DNA of 64,000 nt from Aphanomyces cochlioides (GCA_019828595.1 JAHQRK010000010.1:558001-622000); one strand, 5' to 3'. Shown: positions 19,100 through 30,160, counted from the first letter of the stretch. The notes: generated from the letters alone by a model not told the origin. Numbers and translations: made by a program.

Positions 19100-19186
19100 G
19101 ACAGCTTGGCCGAGAAGTCAAAGGATGCGCGTTAGACTCGAAATCTAATGGGGAAACCCTCGTGAGTTCAAATCTCACAGCTGTCG
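19100..19186 (+). tRNA. tRNA-Ser(CGA) with LINE-derived D-loop, unit C
   Basis: The LINE-like tract is at 19115-19128 and the anticodon at 19139-19141. The next filled LINE site begins about 0.8 kb downstream. Confidence 0.75.
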
Positions 19187-19998
19187 ATACTTTTTCGTGC
19201 CACTCGACACGATTTGTCCACATCAACACGAATGAATTTTTTTCATACGAATGCAGTAGCCAATACTTTGATCACACACACACACAGAAACACTCGAAGT
19301 AGTATTCAAATTTCTCAAGCACACACTGCATGTACCCTTCCCTGCACACCACATAATATGTGGTACATGTGACTGCTCAACATACCTAATTCAACTTTGC
19401 TTCTTCCAACTCATCTGTCTTTTCTATCTCAGGGCTGCTCGTGGTGACAAGTTGGATTGAACACATCATGTTTTTTCATGGACATGGCTCGTCGGGAAAG
19501 AACACCTCATCCCGGTGCTCAAGAAGCATATTTTTGCCGTGGTTTTAATTCCTGTTTCAAGGTTCTTTCACAACTCGAAAAGACCCCTTGTCTTGGCAGT
19601 GCAGATTGCTGCTTTATTTAGGCCATTCGTGTACGAAAGAAAGTATCGTGATAATACAAACACTTTTTGTCGCTCTGCTCGCTTCAACTGTAGTTTTAAT
19701 TATAGAGTTGACTGTCGATGTCCGCAAGGTGTATTAATGGTATAGCAACACACAGGTGACACGATGTAGGACAAGTGAGCATGCGCATTGAAGGCCGTGT
19801 CGAGACACAACACGTAGTTTCTGGGGAAAGTGTGAGTTGGCAAACGTATGATTGAGTTATTTGTAAGTTTTGACGCAATGGTGGGATTCTAGAAGTAGAA
19901 ATGGTGATTTTCTGTCGTGGTGTGCTTGAATGAGTGTGACAGCATGCGTGTGATGTTTGGATTGGATGTGTAGCTCAAGTTGCTTCAGAGTCATGAAA

Positions 19999-20013
19999 GA
20001 CAGCTTGGCCGAG
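19999..20013 (+). repeat. Left target-site duplication; tRNA-Ser(AGA) stub, LINE copy 3
   Basis: The 15 bp are repeated at 26581-26595. The native flank catgaaa precedes the stub. Confidence 0.93.
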
Positions 20014-20142
20014 AAGTCAAAGGATGCGCGTTAGATGTTAGTCTAAGCTAATCTTGCCGAAGCTCAATCCTGACCTTGTGCCAGAGCGCTGGCAGCGGTT
20101 TCATCACTGGTTCTTGGGAGCCAGTGGTTGGGGGAGGGGTGG

Positions 20143-23100
20143 CTAATGCACATCGAACGTAGTTTCGAGTGCCAAACATTTTGGATATTTGCTTCGAAGT
20201 TCGGAATATGGAGTCTGGGAGAAGAGTTTTTCGAGGACTGTTCGAGTTTGATCAATGACCGGGTCGTCGGCATCCTGTCGTCGCATCCACCAGCGAACGG
20301 TGCCCATCCACAGAAGGAAGGATTGCTCGACGAGGACGTGCGGTGGAGGCGCTGCTCGGCGGTGGTGTTTCCGATTGTTGCGCTGGGTCCAAGCCGTATG
20401 GAGTGAAACTCCTACGAGCATGACCCAGAGTTGAAAGAGTGTGTCCTTGGTAAGTCTTCCCAGAGCGTTGACCTTGAAGCGGTCAAGATTAGCGATTTTG
20501 GTCCAAGAGAATGATACGCCAAACTGTTGCCACGGCCCTTCGTGGGCAGTCCACAGTGGAGCAATCGACGGACAAGTATGCAGAGCATGGGCAAGTGTTT
20601 CTCGACTATCACATTCGTGGGGGCACAGCACACGCTCGGGGTCAGTTGATAGGAGGTATTTATAGCGTTCGTTGACTGGGAGCATGTTCATTGTAGCTCG
20701 GAACCATACATCGGCGTGAACTGGGGTAACCCATCGTAGGGATTTGCGCACAAGGGACATGTATTTCCTAGCCGTATCATGGTCAGGGCGACTCGAGTTG
20801 TAAGTCGGGTGTGGATCCGTTGGGGTGGGACCATGGTATGCTATTTTGGCGATGAGTTTCCTCGGCCACATTGGGTAGGGCTGTTGTTGGTCGCGCACAA
20901 GTGCTCGAAAGGGAAGAGGTGGAGACGATGGAATGATCTGAGGGGCATCATGGCGGACTTGGAAGCGGGTACAGGTAGAAAGGTAGACTTGCGTCAGGTG
21001 GTCGTACACGCTGCGTGTGCGGTGCACGGGATGAAACCAAATTCGGCCATTTTGAAAGGAGACTGTGCATGCCGGGTTGCCTGAGGACATGAGTCCCTGA
21101 AATTGTTGGAAGGTGGGCCAGTAGCCTTGTGGAGTGGTTTTGTTCAAGAAATCACTGAGGCATGTGAGACCGTTTCGTGCTCCCGCTTGACACCACAAGC
21201 GGGCTTCTGTAGATCGGGATATAATCGATGCAGCAGTGGTCTTGCCGTGGAGTAAGAAGTCGTGATACGTGGTGAGCCAGATAGGCATGTGCAGGGTCAT
21301 GGGCAAATCTGGACGTATCGGAAGGCGAAGCTTCATTGGGACTTTAGACCAGGCTTGCCAGACGTCCAGCCACATTGGGTGGAGCTCGGGAAGGTCCAGC
21401 CACGCTGAGCTAATCTGTGGCCTGTACCACAGGAAGTCAAATGGCTGGGAAGGGCGATAGACTGTTCGTGTGCAATTGGCGAATTGTTCAAGCACGAGTG
21501 AAAACCACAGCGGTCGAGGCGCAATGGTCGGCCCAGCCAGAAGTCTTTGGAGGAGCCCGAGTCGCTGCCCACGGATGATTGAAGCTATGTGGGGGATTCC
21601 AAGCCCCAGGACTTTATCATACATCCAACTACCGTTGATGGGGAGGCGATACTTAGGGTCGATGGCAGTCTTGCCTCCAGCGATGTAGTTGTTTAACATC
21701 CGTTGCCAAGTCTCGATCATGCCCGCTGGGATTGGAGTTACGGCAGTAACGTGCCAAACAAGGCCAAGGATCAGTGACGAGGCTAGTGTTCGACGGCCTT
21801 GAATTGTTCTCGCGCGGCTGTGCCATTGGGCAAAGGCTGCGAGGTATTTGTCGTTTATTTGCTGCGCATGGTAGTTGGGTGGCAGACGGTGGCCAATGTA
21901 GGCGCCGAGGAAGCGAATCGGCTGGCCTGACGCTGCTAGTGTGATGGACGGTGCCGAGGCTCGTCCAGTCGGCTCTTCATTATTGTTGAGGGCTAGTGTG
22001 ATGCACTTAGATCGGTTTAACGCAGCTCCAGAGACCGCGCAAAACTTGCCGACGATCTCGTCCACTTGGTATTCAGCCGACTCAAGCGATCCCGATAGTA
22101 TGGTGGAGTCGTCAGCGAAGAACACGCTAGTAAGGCAAGTGTCGTCATCGATTTGGATGCCGGCTTCGGGGCGAGCGCGGAGCATGGCGCCAAGTGGCTC
22201 TAGATACAGGTCGAAAAGAAGACAGGACAGAGGACAGCCTTGTTTGACTCCGCGGTTGGGTCGAATGGTGGGACCAGGTGCGCCATTGAGCAACAAGTGG
22301 ACTTCTGGGTTCCTGTACAGCAAGCGGACCCAGCCCAAAAACTCAGGACCGATGTTCATTTTTGACATCACTGCAAAGAGGAATGGCCAGCGGACCATGT
22401 CATAGGCCTTCGCAAAGTCGAGGAATGTAGCGTACCATTCCTCATTATTGCGGGTGGCCTTGTGTTGGAGGGCTTGAATCAAATGAATGTGGTCGGTTAT
22501 ATTGCGGCCCTTCACAAAACCTGCTTGGGACGGGTGAATAAGCGTGTCCGCTACTGCCGACAGTCGATAAGCTAACACACGCGAAAGTATTTTGACTTCC
22601 ACTGGCATGAGAGCAATCGGTCGATAGTTTCCGGGATCGGTGCGCTCTCCTTTCTTGTATAGCAAGGTGATTGAACTTTTGCGCTGATGTGGTAGGAGAC
22701 AGCCATGGTGCTTACGTTGGTACTCGAAAACTATGCAGAGAATGGCCGCGAAGGTCTCGGGAGCTACTTGGAAGAAGGCCGCCGGCCAGCCGTCCAGGCC
22801 AGGCGACTTGTTTCTGCGCATTGTCTCGATTGCTGAGCACAGTTCAGAGGCAATAATTGGTCTGTCAAGGGCTCTGCGCTGATCCGTCGACAATGAAGCT
22901 GTGACGTGGTTGATGACAGTCTCCTGTAGAGCAGGATCGGGCGAGGGGTTTGTTGCGGGCTTCACCATTATGGACCGCCAGTGTGTTGTGAAGATGCTAG
23001 CAACTTCATCCGGATTTGTGGTGATCACGTCGTTTTTCATCGCTGAGGTGATAGGTACCTTTAGCGCAGGTGGTTTACGCAGGAAATGCGCCGTAGCTGA

Positions 23101-24393
23101 TTCGTTGAGAGTCGCATGACGGTCAAATCCACGGTCTAGAGATGATTGGAGGTGTTCAGCTTTTGCATCAGTATATCTATCGCGCGCCGTTTGGACAGCC
23201 GCTGGCTCGACGAGACCAGCGCGCAGGTCCGATTTCGCTTTGACCACGCATCGACGAAGCATTGTCAGGAGCTTCTGACGGTGGCGTTGACGATTGAAAT
23301 GGCCTTGCTTCATCTTACGCTTCATTCGGCGAAGCCAGCCAAGCCACTTAGCCCCCGCATTGCACTCTGTGTCCTCGAGGAGCTCGTCGAGGAGGCTTTG
23401 GGCCTCGCCTTTGATAGCTTTTACTGTATGTGGATTGAGGAGAAGCTCCCGTGGGAGCCGCCAGGTGGAGGGTTGCTTTTTTGAAGGTGTGGTTGGTATC
23501 ACCGTTGCTAGGGTTGTCGTGTGCATTAGACGGTCCCCACTGAATCGGTTAGCTTCGTAGACCGAGTTGTGCAGGTGGTGGGTCGCTAGTCCCCAGTCAA
23601 CGAAGCTGTAATCCAGTCGATTTCTGCGGCCGGGACCGGAAAACGCTCGTGTCGAGGGGTACTTAAGCCGATATGCGTCAGTGACGCGTAGTGCTGCCAA
23701 CCAGGCGAGACATTCGGCTTTTCCGTTATTGTAGTTGGCAGACGGCGTGGTGGCATCGAGGGCTGTGTTTAGTGGTAGATTGAAGTCTCCACCGATGATG
23801 TGGATGCCCTGGTCATCGTCATCGAAGTCCGTTGGGAGAGATGCAAAGAAGGCAGCGCGTTGGTCATCTTCGACGGGTGCGTAGACGTTGTGAAAGAATA
23901 CGGGTGTTGAGGTCCACATCGTTCGAACGACTAGGTACCGATTGGGCACTCGTTTGTCGTAGAGCGGTTTGAGATTGTGGAATCCTGGCATGGACTCGTG
24001 AAAGAAGGTCGCTACGCCCTTGTTCCGACGCGTCGTGGAACTGTGGGCGGACGTTCTCTGATCATTCACGAATAACTGGTACTTCTTGTAGCCAACGTGA
24101 TTTGTCAGGTGTCGGCGGATGGTGCGGAAATGGTCTTGATTGTTGATTTTGGTTTCTTGGAAGAACACACATTGGTGGAGGTGCTTGCCGAGAGCTAATG
24201 CGGGGGTGTCGTCGTGATCTTTAAATCCGTTGAGGTTGCAGGTGGTGAATGAGACGCTGGCCGCGCCTCCAAGTTGGGTGGAAGATGAGACAGGATTAAC
24301 CACTCGCAGATATTGTGAAGTCAGTCCAGAGGTCTGTGAGGTCGCCCTGGACGAGACGGCGCGTGGAGTTTTCAAGCATGACTTGATTCTCAA
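20143..24393 (-). CDS. LINE ORF2: endonuclease / reverse transcriptase (copy 3)
   Basis: The open frame is 1416 codons and starts at a TTG just after an in-frame TGA. No ATG occurs until about residue 135, inside the endonuclease, so translation probably depends on recoding from ORF1, with which it overlaps by 98 nt in the +1 frame, or on a non-AUG start. Endonuclease motifs: N53/N55, QE at 79-80, GGDFN 201-205 and DY 261-262. The final motif reads SGDR (285-288) where SDH is expected. Reverse transcriptase: SPGLDGW near 530, motif A D659 to D664, GVKQGCPLS 715-723, FADD 759-762. Zinc motif: C1257, C1261, H1269, C1274. There is no RNase H. Confidence 0.95.
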   Translation of the reverse strand: MRIKSCLKTPRAVSSRATSQTSGLTSQYLRVVNPVSSSTQLGGAASVSFTTCNLNGFKDHDDTPALALGKHLHQCVFFQETKINNQDHFRTIRRHLTNHVGYKKYQLFVNDQRTSAHSSTTRRNKGVATFFHESMPGFHNLKPLYDKRVPNRYLVVRTMWTSTPVFFHNVYAPVEDDQRAAFFASLPTDFDDDDQGIHIIGGDFNLPLNTALDATTPSANYNNGKAECLAWLAALRVTDAYRLKYPSTRAFSGPGRRNRLDYSFVDWGLATHHLHNSVYEANRFSGDRLMHTTTLATVIPTTPSKKQPSTWRLPRELLLNPHTVKAIKGEAQSLLDELLEDTECNAGAKWLGWLRRMKRKMKQGHFNRQRHRQKLLTMLRRCVVKAKSDLRAGLVEPAAVQTARDRYTDAKAEHLQSSLDRGFDRHATLNESATAHFLRKPPALKVPITSAMKNDVITTNPDEVASIFTTHWRSIMVKPATNPSPDPALQETVINHVTASLSTDQRRALDRPIIASELCSAIETMRRNKSPGLDGWPAAFFQVAPETFAAILCIVFEYQRKHHGCLLPHQRKSSITLLYKKGERTDPGNYRPIALMPVEVKILSRVLAYRLSAVADTLIHPSQAGFVKGRNITDHIHLIQALQHKATRNNEEWYATFLDFAKAYDMVRWPFLFAVMSKMNIGPEFLGWVRLLYRNPEVHLLLNGAPGPTIRPNRGVKQGCPLSCLLFDLYLEPLGAMLRARPEAGIQIDDDTCLTSVFFADDSTILSGSLESAEYQVDEIVGKFCAVSGAALNRSKCITLALNNNEEPTGRASAPSITLAASGQPIRFLGAYIGHRLPPNYHAQQINDKYLAAFAQWHSRARTIQGRRTLASSLILGLVWHVTAVTPIPAGMIETWQRMLNNYIAGGKTAIDPKYRLPINGSWMYDKVLGLGIPHIASIIRGQRLGLLQRLLAGPTIAPRPLWFSLVLEQFANCTRTVYRPSQPFDFLWYRPQISSAWLDLPELHPMWLDVWQAWSKVPMKLRLPIRPDLPMTLHMPIWLTTYHDFLLHGKTTAASIISRSTEARLWCQAGARNGLTCLSDFLNKTTPQGYWPTFQQFQGLMSSGNPACTVSFQNGRIWFHPVHRTRSVYDHLTQVYLSTCTRFQVRHDAPQIIPSSPPLPFRALVRDQQQPYPMWPRKLIAKIAYHGPTPTDPHPTYNSSRPDHDTARKYMSLVRKSLRWVTPVHADVWFRATMNMLPVNERYKYLLSTDPERVLCPHECDSRETLAHALHTCPSIAPLWTAHEGPWQQFGVSFSWTKIANLDRFKVNALGRLTKDTLFQLWVMLVGVSLHTAWTQRNNRKHHRRAAPPPHVLVEQSFLLWMGTVRWWMRRQDADDPVIDQTRTVLEKLFSQTPYSELRSKYPKCLALETTFDVH

Positions 24394-26254
24394 ACTCGAC
24401 GTTCAGAGCTTCGAGCTCTTCAGCTATCTCCATAGTGTTCATGATGACAGCCCATCGGTTGAGGGTCTGCCTGACTACGTCTAAGGGATGGTTGGAGCTT
24501 TGTTCGTCATGCGTCGTTGGTGATTTAGTAGCTGCGTGTGCTGCAGTTATAATAGCTTTCAGCGCATCCCACAGAGTGGTTCCTAGCGTCGGCGATCCCC
24601 ATAGGATGTGTCGTACGGTAGCTGACGCAAGGTATCTGGAGCGCGAGCGTGAGGGGATGGAGAAGACAGGTTGAGCCGTGAGTGAGTATATAGCAGTATC
24701 GCTCGAGTAGATCAGTGGCGCTGTGGATCCAAGTATCATCTCGGTGAGGGCAAGGATCGTTTCGACTTCAACTGGCGTGATCTGACTGGTATCCTCGTGC
24801 ATGGAGCATACAGATTGTTCAAGCTGAGATGATGCGACTAAAGTCTCGAAGTCGGCGGTGAGGTTAGTCAGGGAGAAGCAGTGACCAAATGTATCGGTGT
24901 AAAGCTTAGGAAAAGGTGTTGCTGCACCCTGGGAAGCCCGTAGCCACCTGTTGAGGAGTCGGAGTTGGACCAGTGGCTGCAGTAATTGGGGCGAGGAGTG
25001 GGCCATCTCGTTGAGTTGACGGCGAAAGACGATGGGGTGGTCTTCTAGATCCTGCTGGATCCAGTCAGCTTCACCGGCTTCGATGTATTGAGCCAGATTT
25101 AGTTTGGTTTTGGACGCAGCAGTCGAGCAGTTGGACTCGAAAGCTGCCTGAGCTTCTGCGACAGCAGCATCTAAGGCAGCCAACTCGTCGAGCGTCGTGT
25201 TTAACGACGTCTTCACGCGGACAGCTTTGTTGCGGTGGACTTTGGTGCCACTGACATACGCGTCTTGTGGGACAGAGAGTGGAGCGTCAGGGCGCTCTAG
25301 GATCGCTGGCAAGACCATGATGTCGGATCCAGTCTTGTTTGCCACGAGTTTTGTGGAGACAACAACTCGATCGTCCAGCGCTTGGTACATGTTTGGAGAA
25401 GTCCAAGGGAGTGGTGTGGCAGATGAGCCAAGGGTGGCCCCTTTGGTGACCAGTTCCCACGGGGATTCGGAATCCTGGTCACTTCGTTGTCGTTTACCGT
25501 TTTGAGTGGTGCGTGCACTGGTATTGCTTGGAGACGTCTGGGATCCAGGCAAGGGGATTTTCTTTTCACGGGCCAAGATATCCAGGTCAGCTCGTTGGGT
25601 TTGCTTGCGGTGGTTAAACCAGTCTCGTCCGAAGACTCGATAGCATTTGCCGAGAAAAATGATCTCGTCGATCAATCGGCCATTCGATTTAAACAGCGCT
25701 GGCGGGTCGCTGGATTTCAGCGTCAGCCGGTAACGACTGCCAATGGTCCCGAAGGACTCAGAGGTGTTGGTGTAAATGCCGGAGATGGGAGTAGCTCCGG
25801 CGGCGCGTAGGATTTCCCACAGGTGTGCCTTGGCCTCACGGTCAACAGTGAAGCCTAGAATGTCTATGAAGAATCCATCCATGGCATTTTTGGCTTTCAT
25901 GGTGAATGATTGGAATCCGTCTCTTGTGGGGATTTTGAAGACTTTGTTCTCGAGTATGGCGGCAGCAGTCATAGAGGCCAGTCCCCAAACGAGCTGGCGA
26001 CTGTTAATGTCCACGGTGAGTTGGACGATATCCGTCAGTCCCTCATCGATGCCTTCATTGTGGTGATCGTGAAGGACAGCACGCATGGCCTTGCCTTCAT
26101 CGATCTGGTTGGCAAGGTGGCCGACATCCATTTGCATGTACGTGACGACCGGACGGGGGGGTGATGGGAGGGTGGCTTCGAACGCCTCAAAGAGTTGACG
26201 TCCAGTCGCGGAAGGGTCTTCCGCGAGAAGAAGGACGGGTGCAAGCTGTTCCAT
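24296..26254 (-). CDS. LINE ORF1, 652 aa (copy 3)
   Basis: This is the intact ORF1, presumed to be the RNA-binding partner of ORF2 in the LINE ribonucleoprotein. The ATG (MEQLAPVLL) has A at -3 and G at +4. Residues about 30 to 230 look folded. Residues about 225 to 280 are polar and disordered-looking, with SNTSARTTQNGKRQRS. A helical acidic/alanine-rich stretch (TLDELAALDAAVAEAQAAF) follows, then a C-terminal half of unknown fold. I see no CCHC knuckle and recognise no named domain. The last 33 codons overlap ORF2 in another frame. The 90-codon leader ORF is in the same frame just upstream, separated only by TGA and two codons. Confidence 0.9.
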   Translation of the reverse strand: MEQLAPVLLLAEDPSATGRQLFEAFEATLPSPPRPVVTYMQMDVGHLANQIDEGKAMRAVLHDHHNEGIDEGLTDIVQLTVDINSRQLVWGLASMTAAAILENKVFKIPTRDGFQSFTMKAKNAMDGFFIDILGFTVDREAKAHLWEILRAAGATPISGIYTNTSESFGTIGSRYRLTLKSSDPPALFKSNGRLIDEIIFLGKCYRVFGRDWFNHRKQTQRADLDILAREKKIPLPGSQTSPSNTSARTTQNGKRQRSDQDSESPWELVTKGATLGSSATPLPWTSPNMYQALDDRVVVSTKLVANKTGSDIMVLPAILERPDAPLSVPQDAYVSGTKVHRNKAVRVKTSLNTTLDELAALDAAVAEAQAAFESNCSTAASKTKLNLAQYIEAGEADWIQQDLEDHPIVFRRQLNEMAHSSPQLLQPLVQLRLLNRWLRASQGAATPFPKLYTDTFGHCFSLTNLTADFETLVASSQLEQSVCSMHEDTSQITPVEVETILALTEMILGSTAPLIYSSDTAIYSLTAQPVFSIPSRSRSRYLASATVRHILWGSPTLGTTLWDALKAIITAAHAATKSPTTHDEQSSNHPLDVVRQTLNRWAVIMNTMEIAEELEALNVEFENQVMLENSTRRLVQGDLTDLWTDFTISASG

Positions 26255-26260
26255 CGTTGG

Positions 26261-26533
26261 TCAATGATAGCCGATGTCAAGCTTAGCCGCTTTGGCGGCG
26301 GCCTGGCGTTGCTTGGCGAAGTGTTGCCACACATTCGCTGTTGGGTGAGAGGAGGATTTGCGATCAGATGCGCGGCGGCGGCGCTCATCGAAGGAAACAG
26401 CTTCCGGCGGCGGTTCAACGTCGTCGTCGTCGGTCAAGTTAGACTCCTCATGAGGAGGCGCATCCTCAGCAGGCTGGTCGGCCTGAAGAGCGGGAGCAGG
26501 TGGGGTGTACGCGTTGTTAGCAGGGTTAGTCAT
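26261..26533 (-). CDS. LINE leader ORF, 90 codons (copy 3)
   Basis: It is retained with the same TGA even though ORF1 and ORF2 of this copy are open, so the stop is not simply part of general decay. Confidence 0.58.
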   Translation of the reverse strand: MTNPANNAYTPPAPALQADQPAEDAPPHEESNLTDDDDVEPPPEAVSFDERRRRASDRKSSSHPTANVWQHFAKQRQAAAKAAKLDIGYH

Positions 26534-26580
26534 CGTGGCAAGAGTGAATGTTGTGTTCAGTATCTGGCAAGTTGAGGACT

Positions 26581-26661
26581 GACAGCTTGGCCGAGCGGTT
26601 AAGGCGTTAGACTAGAAATCTAATGGGGTCACCCGCGTGAGTTCAAATCTCACAGCTGTCG
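26581..26661 (+). tRNA. tRNA-Ser(AGA), unit D, regenerated beside LINE 3
   Basis: Anticodon AGA at 26614-26616. Bases 26581-26595 are the right-hand LINE duplication. Confidence 0.97.
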
Positions 26662-27923
26662 ACTTTTTCTCCTTTTACCCCATCTTACTTGCCGACATGA
26701 AACGACACACATTGTCCATCGAATCATAATTTTAACACTACACTGGCCGCGTAACCCAAGAAATACTCATCATCCGCTGCCTCGTACCAAACGATCTGCT
26801 AACCAATCGCAGCGACAAAGTGCATGATTGGGATTGATTCACCACTCATTTCATCAGTCAGTGTTATCCCCACAGTTCACCACGGTGAATGAACAGCATT
26901 TCGAAAAAACAGGTCAACAACAGACCCACAGCACGTCTATGGTTACTTCCGTTGCGACTTTTACGGAAGCAACAGTTACATGGCAAAAGTCGCCTCGTGG
27001 AAACTCGGAAAGTCGTAGACAAGTCCGAGATCGTATCGAATCAAATCGCATATGATTCGATAAGCATTCAATTCGAATCCACGTATGATATTGCTAAAGA
27101 AGTGTCGTGAAGAATGCACGATTTTATTCAAAGTAATGCCAGTGATGTTGTGAAATTGTGTGGAAATCGTCCACTCCAAGACGGAACGAATAAGACATTG
27201 AAGGTGTATCCAAGCGTTGATTCGACGATGTTTCGAGTGAAAGTACCAACATGGGGTGCATATTTTGGTGTGATATTATTGACGGATGTCTTTCCGTGAG
27301 GTCATCGGGTTCACATCAACGGCGACGAAGAAACAAACAATGTTTTACTTTCGGCTGGAAGATTCATCGACGGCTTCAAGATGACATATATTGTCCACTT
27401 TTTCACATACTACGTGAAATTCAAATGTAGGAGCGGATTCTCCAGGGCGTATCTGCTTTTTTGCATGAAAGATCCTCAAGATAGAGAAGAATGCACATCT
27501 GAGGACCCTTTGATCCTTTGAAGATTTGCGAGCATGTATCGAGAGTTCATAGTCTTTGACGTAGAAGGCTTTACGTCAACAAGTTGGCTCAAATGTGACC
27601 TGAAAAGAACAAAGATAATCTGAATAGGTCGTTGTTTTCAAACGAGTGGTGATATAGATGAGTTTGAGTTAATGTGGATGGTGCAAGAATGCCTGTTCCT
27701 CTCCCTGCTTGGAATGAATTGGCAACAAGCATGCCAGCTCGACGACTGTGTCTCAGTTTGAGTAGGTGAGTATAGTTGTTGTAACATCGTGGAATTTGAG
27801 TATATTTTTTGTTGGGAGTCTCTCTTGAAGGTGTTCGATGAGTGCAGGTGCATGGTGTTGGAGAATGCAAGGTTTGAACGTCTCGTGTGGTTGTTATGGC
27901 AAGTCTTGTGAGTCGAGTATAGA

Positions 27924-28004
27924 GACAGCTTGGCCGAGCGGTTAAGGCGTTAGACTCGAAATCTAATGGGGAAACCCTCGTGAGTTCAAATCTCACAGCT
28001 GTCG
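27924..28004 (+). tRNA. tRNA-Ser(CGA), normal D-loop, unit D
   Basis: The 81-nt gene has anticodon CGA at 27957-27959 and D-loop CGGTTAAG. It differs from the AGA gene at only four bases: position 34 of the anticodon (A to C) and three in the variable region (GAAACCCTC versus GTCACCCGC). This indicates origin by duplication and a single anticodon change. It reads UCG. Confidence 0.97.
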
Positions 28005-28815
28005 ATACTTTTTCGTGCCACTCGACACGATTTGTCCACATCAACACGAATGAATTTTTTCATACGAATGCAGTAGCCAATACTTTGATCACACACACAC
28101 ACAGAAACACTCGAAGTAGTATTCAAATTTCTCAAGCACACACTGCATGTACCCTTCCCTGCACACCACATAATATGTGGTACATGTGACTGCTCAACAT
28201 ACCTAATTCAACTTTGCTTCTTCCAACTCATCTGTCTTTTCTATCTCAGGGCTGCTCGTGGTGACAAGTTGGATTGAACACATCATGTTTTTTCATGGAT
28301 ATGGCTCGTCGGGAAAGAACACCTCATCCCGGTGCTCAAGGAGCATATTTTTGCCGTGGTTTTAATTCCTGTTTCAAGGTTCTTTCACAACTCGAAAAGA
28401 CCCCTTGTCTTGGCAGTGCAGATTGCTGCTTTATTTAGGCCATTCGTGTACGAAAGAAAGTATCGTGATAATACAAACACTTTTTGTCGTTCTGCTCGCT
28501 TCAACTGTAGTTTTAATTATAGAGTTGACTGTCGATGTCCGCAAGGTGTATTAATGGTATAGCAACACACAGGTGACACGATGTAGGACAAGTGAGCATG
28601 CGCATTGAAGGCCGTGTCGAGACACAACACGTAGTTTCTGGGGAAAGTGTGAGTTGGCAAACGTATGATTGAGTTATTTGTAAGTTTTGACGCAATGGTG
28701 GGATTCTAGAAGTAGAAATGGTGATTTTCTGTCGTGGTGTGCTTGAATGAGTGTGACAGCATGCGTGTGATGTTTGGATTGGATGTGTAGCTCAAGTTGC
28801 TTCAGAGTCATGAAA

Positions 28816-28896
28816 GACAGCTTGGCCGAGCGGTTAAGGCGTTAGACTAGAAATCTAATGGGGTCACCCGCGTGAGTTCAAATCTCACAGCTGTCG
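28816..28896 (+). tRNA. tRNA-Ser(AGA), unit E, uninterrupted
   Basis: Anticodon AGA at 28849-28851; native upstream flank. Confidence 0.97.
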
Positions 28897-30160
28897 ACTT
28901 TTTCTCCTTTTACCCCATCTTACTTGCCGACATGAAACGACACACATTGTCCATCGAATCATAATTTTAACACTACACTTGCCGCGTAACCCAAGAAATA
29001 CTCATCATCCGCTGCCTCGTACCAAACGATCTGCTAACCAATCGCAGCGACAAAGTGCATGATTGGGATTGATTCACCACTCATTTCATCAGTCAGTGTT
29101 ATCCCCAACAGTTCACCACGGTGAATGAACAGCATTTCGAAAAAAACAGGTCAACAACAGACCCACAGCACGTCTATGGTTACTTCCGTTGCGACTTTTA
29201 CGGAAGCAACAGTTACATGGCAAAAGTCGCCTCGTGGAAACTCGGAAAGTCGTAGACAAGTCCGAGATCGTATCGAATCAAATCGCATATGATTCGATAA
29301 GCATTCAATTCGAATCCACGAATGATATTGCTAAAGAAGTGTCGTGAAGAATGCACGATTTTATTCAAAGTAATGCCAGTGATGTTGTGAAATTGTGTGG
29401 AAATCGTCCACTCCAAGACGGAACGAATAAGACATTGAAGGTGTATCCAAGCGTTGATTCGACGATGTTTCGAGTGAAAGTACCAACATGGGGTGCATAT
29501 TTTGGTGTGATATTATTGACGGATGTCTTTCCGTGAGGTCATCGGGTTCACATCAACGGCGACGAAGAAACAAACAATGTTTTACTTTCGGCTGGAAGAT
29601 TCATCGACGGCTTCAAGATGACATATATTGTCCACTTTTTCACATACTACGTGAAATTCAAATGTAGGAGCGGATTCTCCAGGGCGTATCTGCTTTTTTG
29701 CATGAAAGATCCTCAAGATAGAGAAGAATGCACATCTGAGGACCCTTTGATCCTTTGAAGATTTGCGAGCATGTATCGAGAGTTCATAGTCTTTGACGTA
29801 GAAGGCTTTACGTCAACAAGTTGGCTCACATGTGACCTGAAAAGAACAAAGATAATCTGAATAGGTCGTTGTTTTCAAACGAGTGGTGATATAGATGAGT
29901 TTGAGTTAATGTGGATGGTGCAAGAATGCCTGTTCCTCTCCCTGCTTGGAATGAATTGGCAACAAGCATGCCAGCTCGACGACTGTGTCTCAGTTTGAGT
30001 AGGTGAGTATAGTTGTTGTAACATCGTGGAATTTGAGTGTATTTTTTGTTGGGAGTCTCTCTTGAAGGTGTTCGATGAGTGCAGGTGCATGGTGTTGGAG
30101 AATGCAAGGTTTGAACGTCTCGTGTGGTTGTTATGGCAAGTCTTGTGAGTCGAGTATAGA

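Larger units (their letters stand above)
17757..19998 (+). repeat. tRNA-Ser satellite unit C (2242 bp)
   Basis: No LINE separates this unit from unit B. It has one extra T in a poly(T) stretch near 19240 and CATAAG in place of AATAAG near 18365. The CGA gene is of the altered type. The spacers hold no recognised gene. Confidence 0.95.
20014..26580 (-). mobile_element. tRNA-Ser-targeted LINE, copy 3, 6567 bp (apparently intact)
   Basis: This copy has an unbroken 652-residue ORF1 and a full ORF2, with the conserved TGA between the leader ORF and ORF1. It is the same length as copy 4 and serves as the reference for residue numbers here. It is a candidate for an active source element. Confidence 0.95.
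26581..28815 (+). repeat. tRNA-Ser satellite unit D (2235 bp)
   Basis: This is the first unit with a normal CGA gene, which makes it 6 bp shorter than A and B. It has GGAGC in place of AGAAGC near 28340 and GTATATTTT for GTGTATTTT near 27800. The spacers hold no recognised gene. Confidence 0.95.

Noticed and set aside
27924..28004. The anticodon CGA read as an arginine-type tRNA
   Set aside because: The long variable arm and near identity to tRNA-Ser(AGA) make it serine; CGA as an anticodon reads the serine codon UCG.
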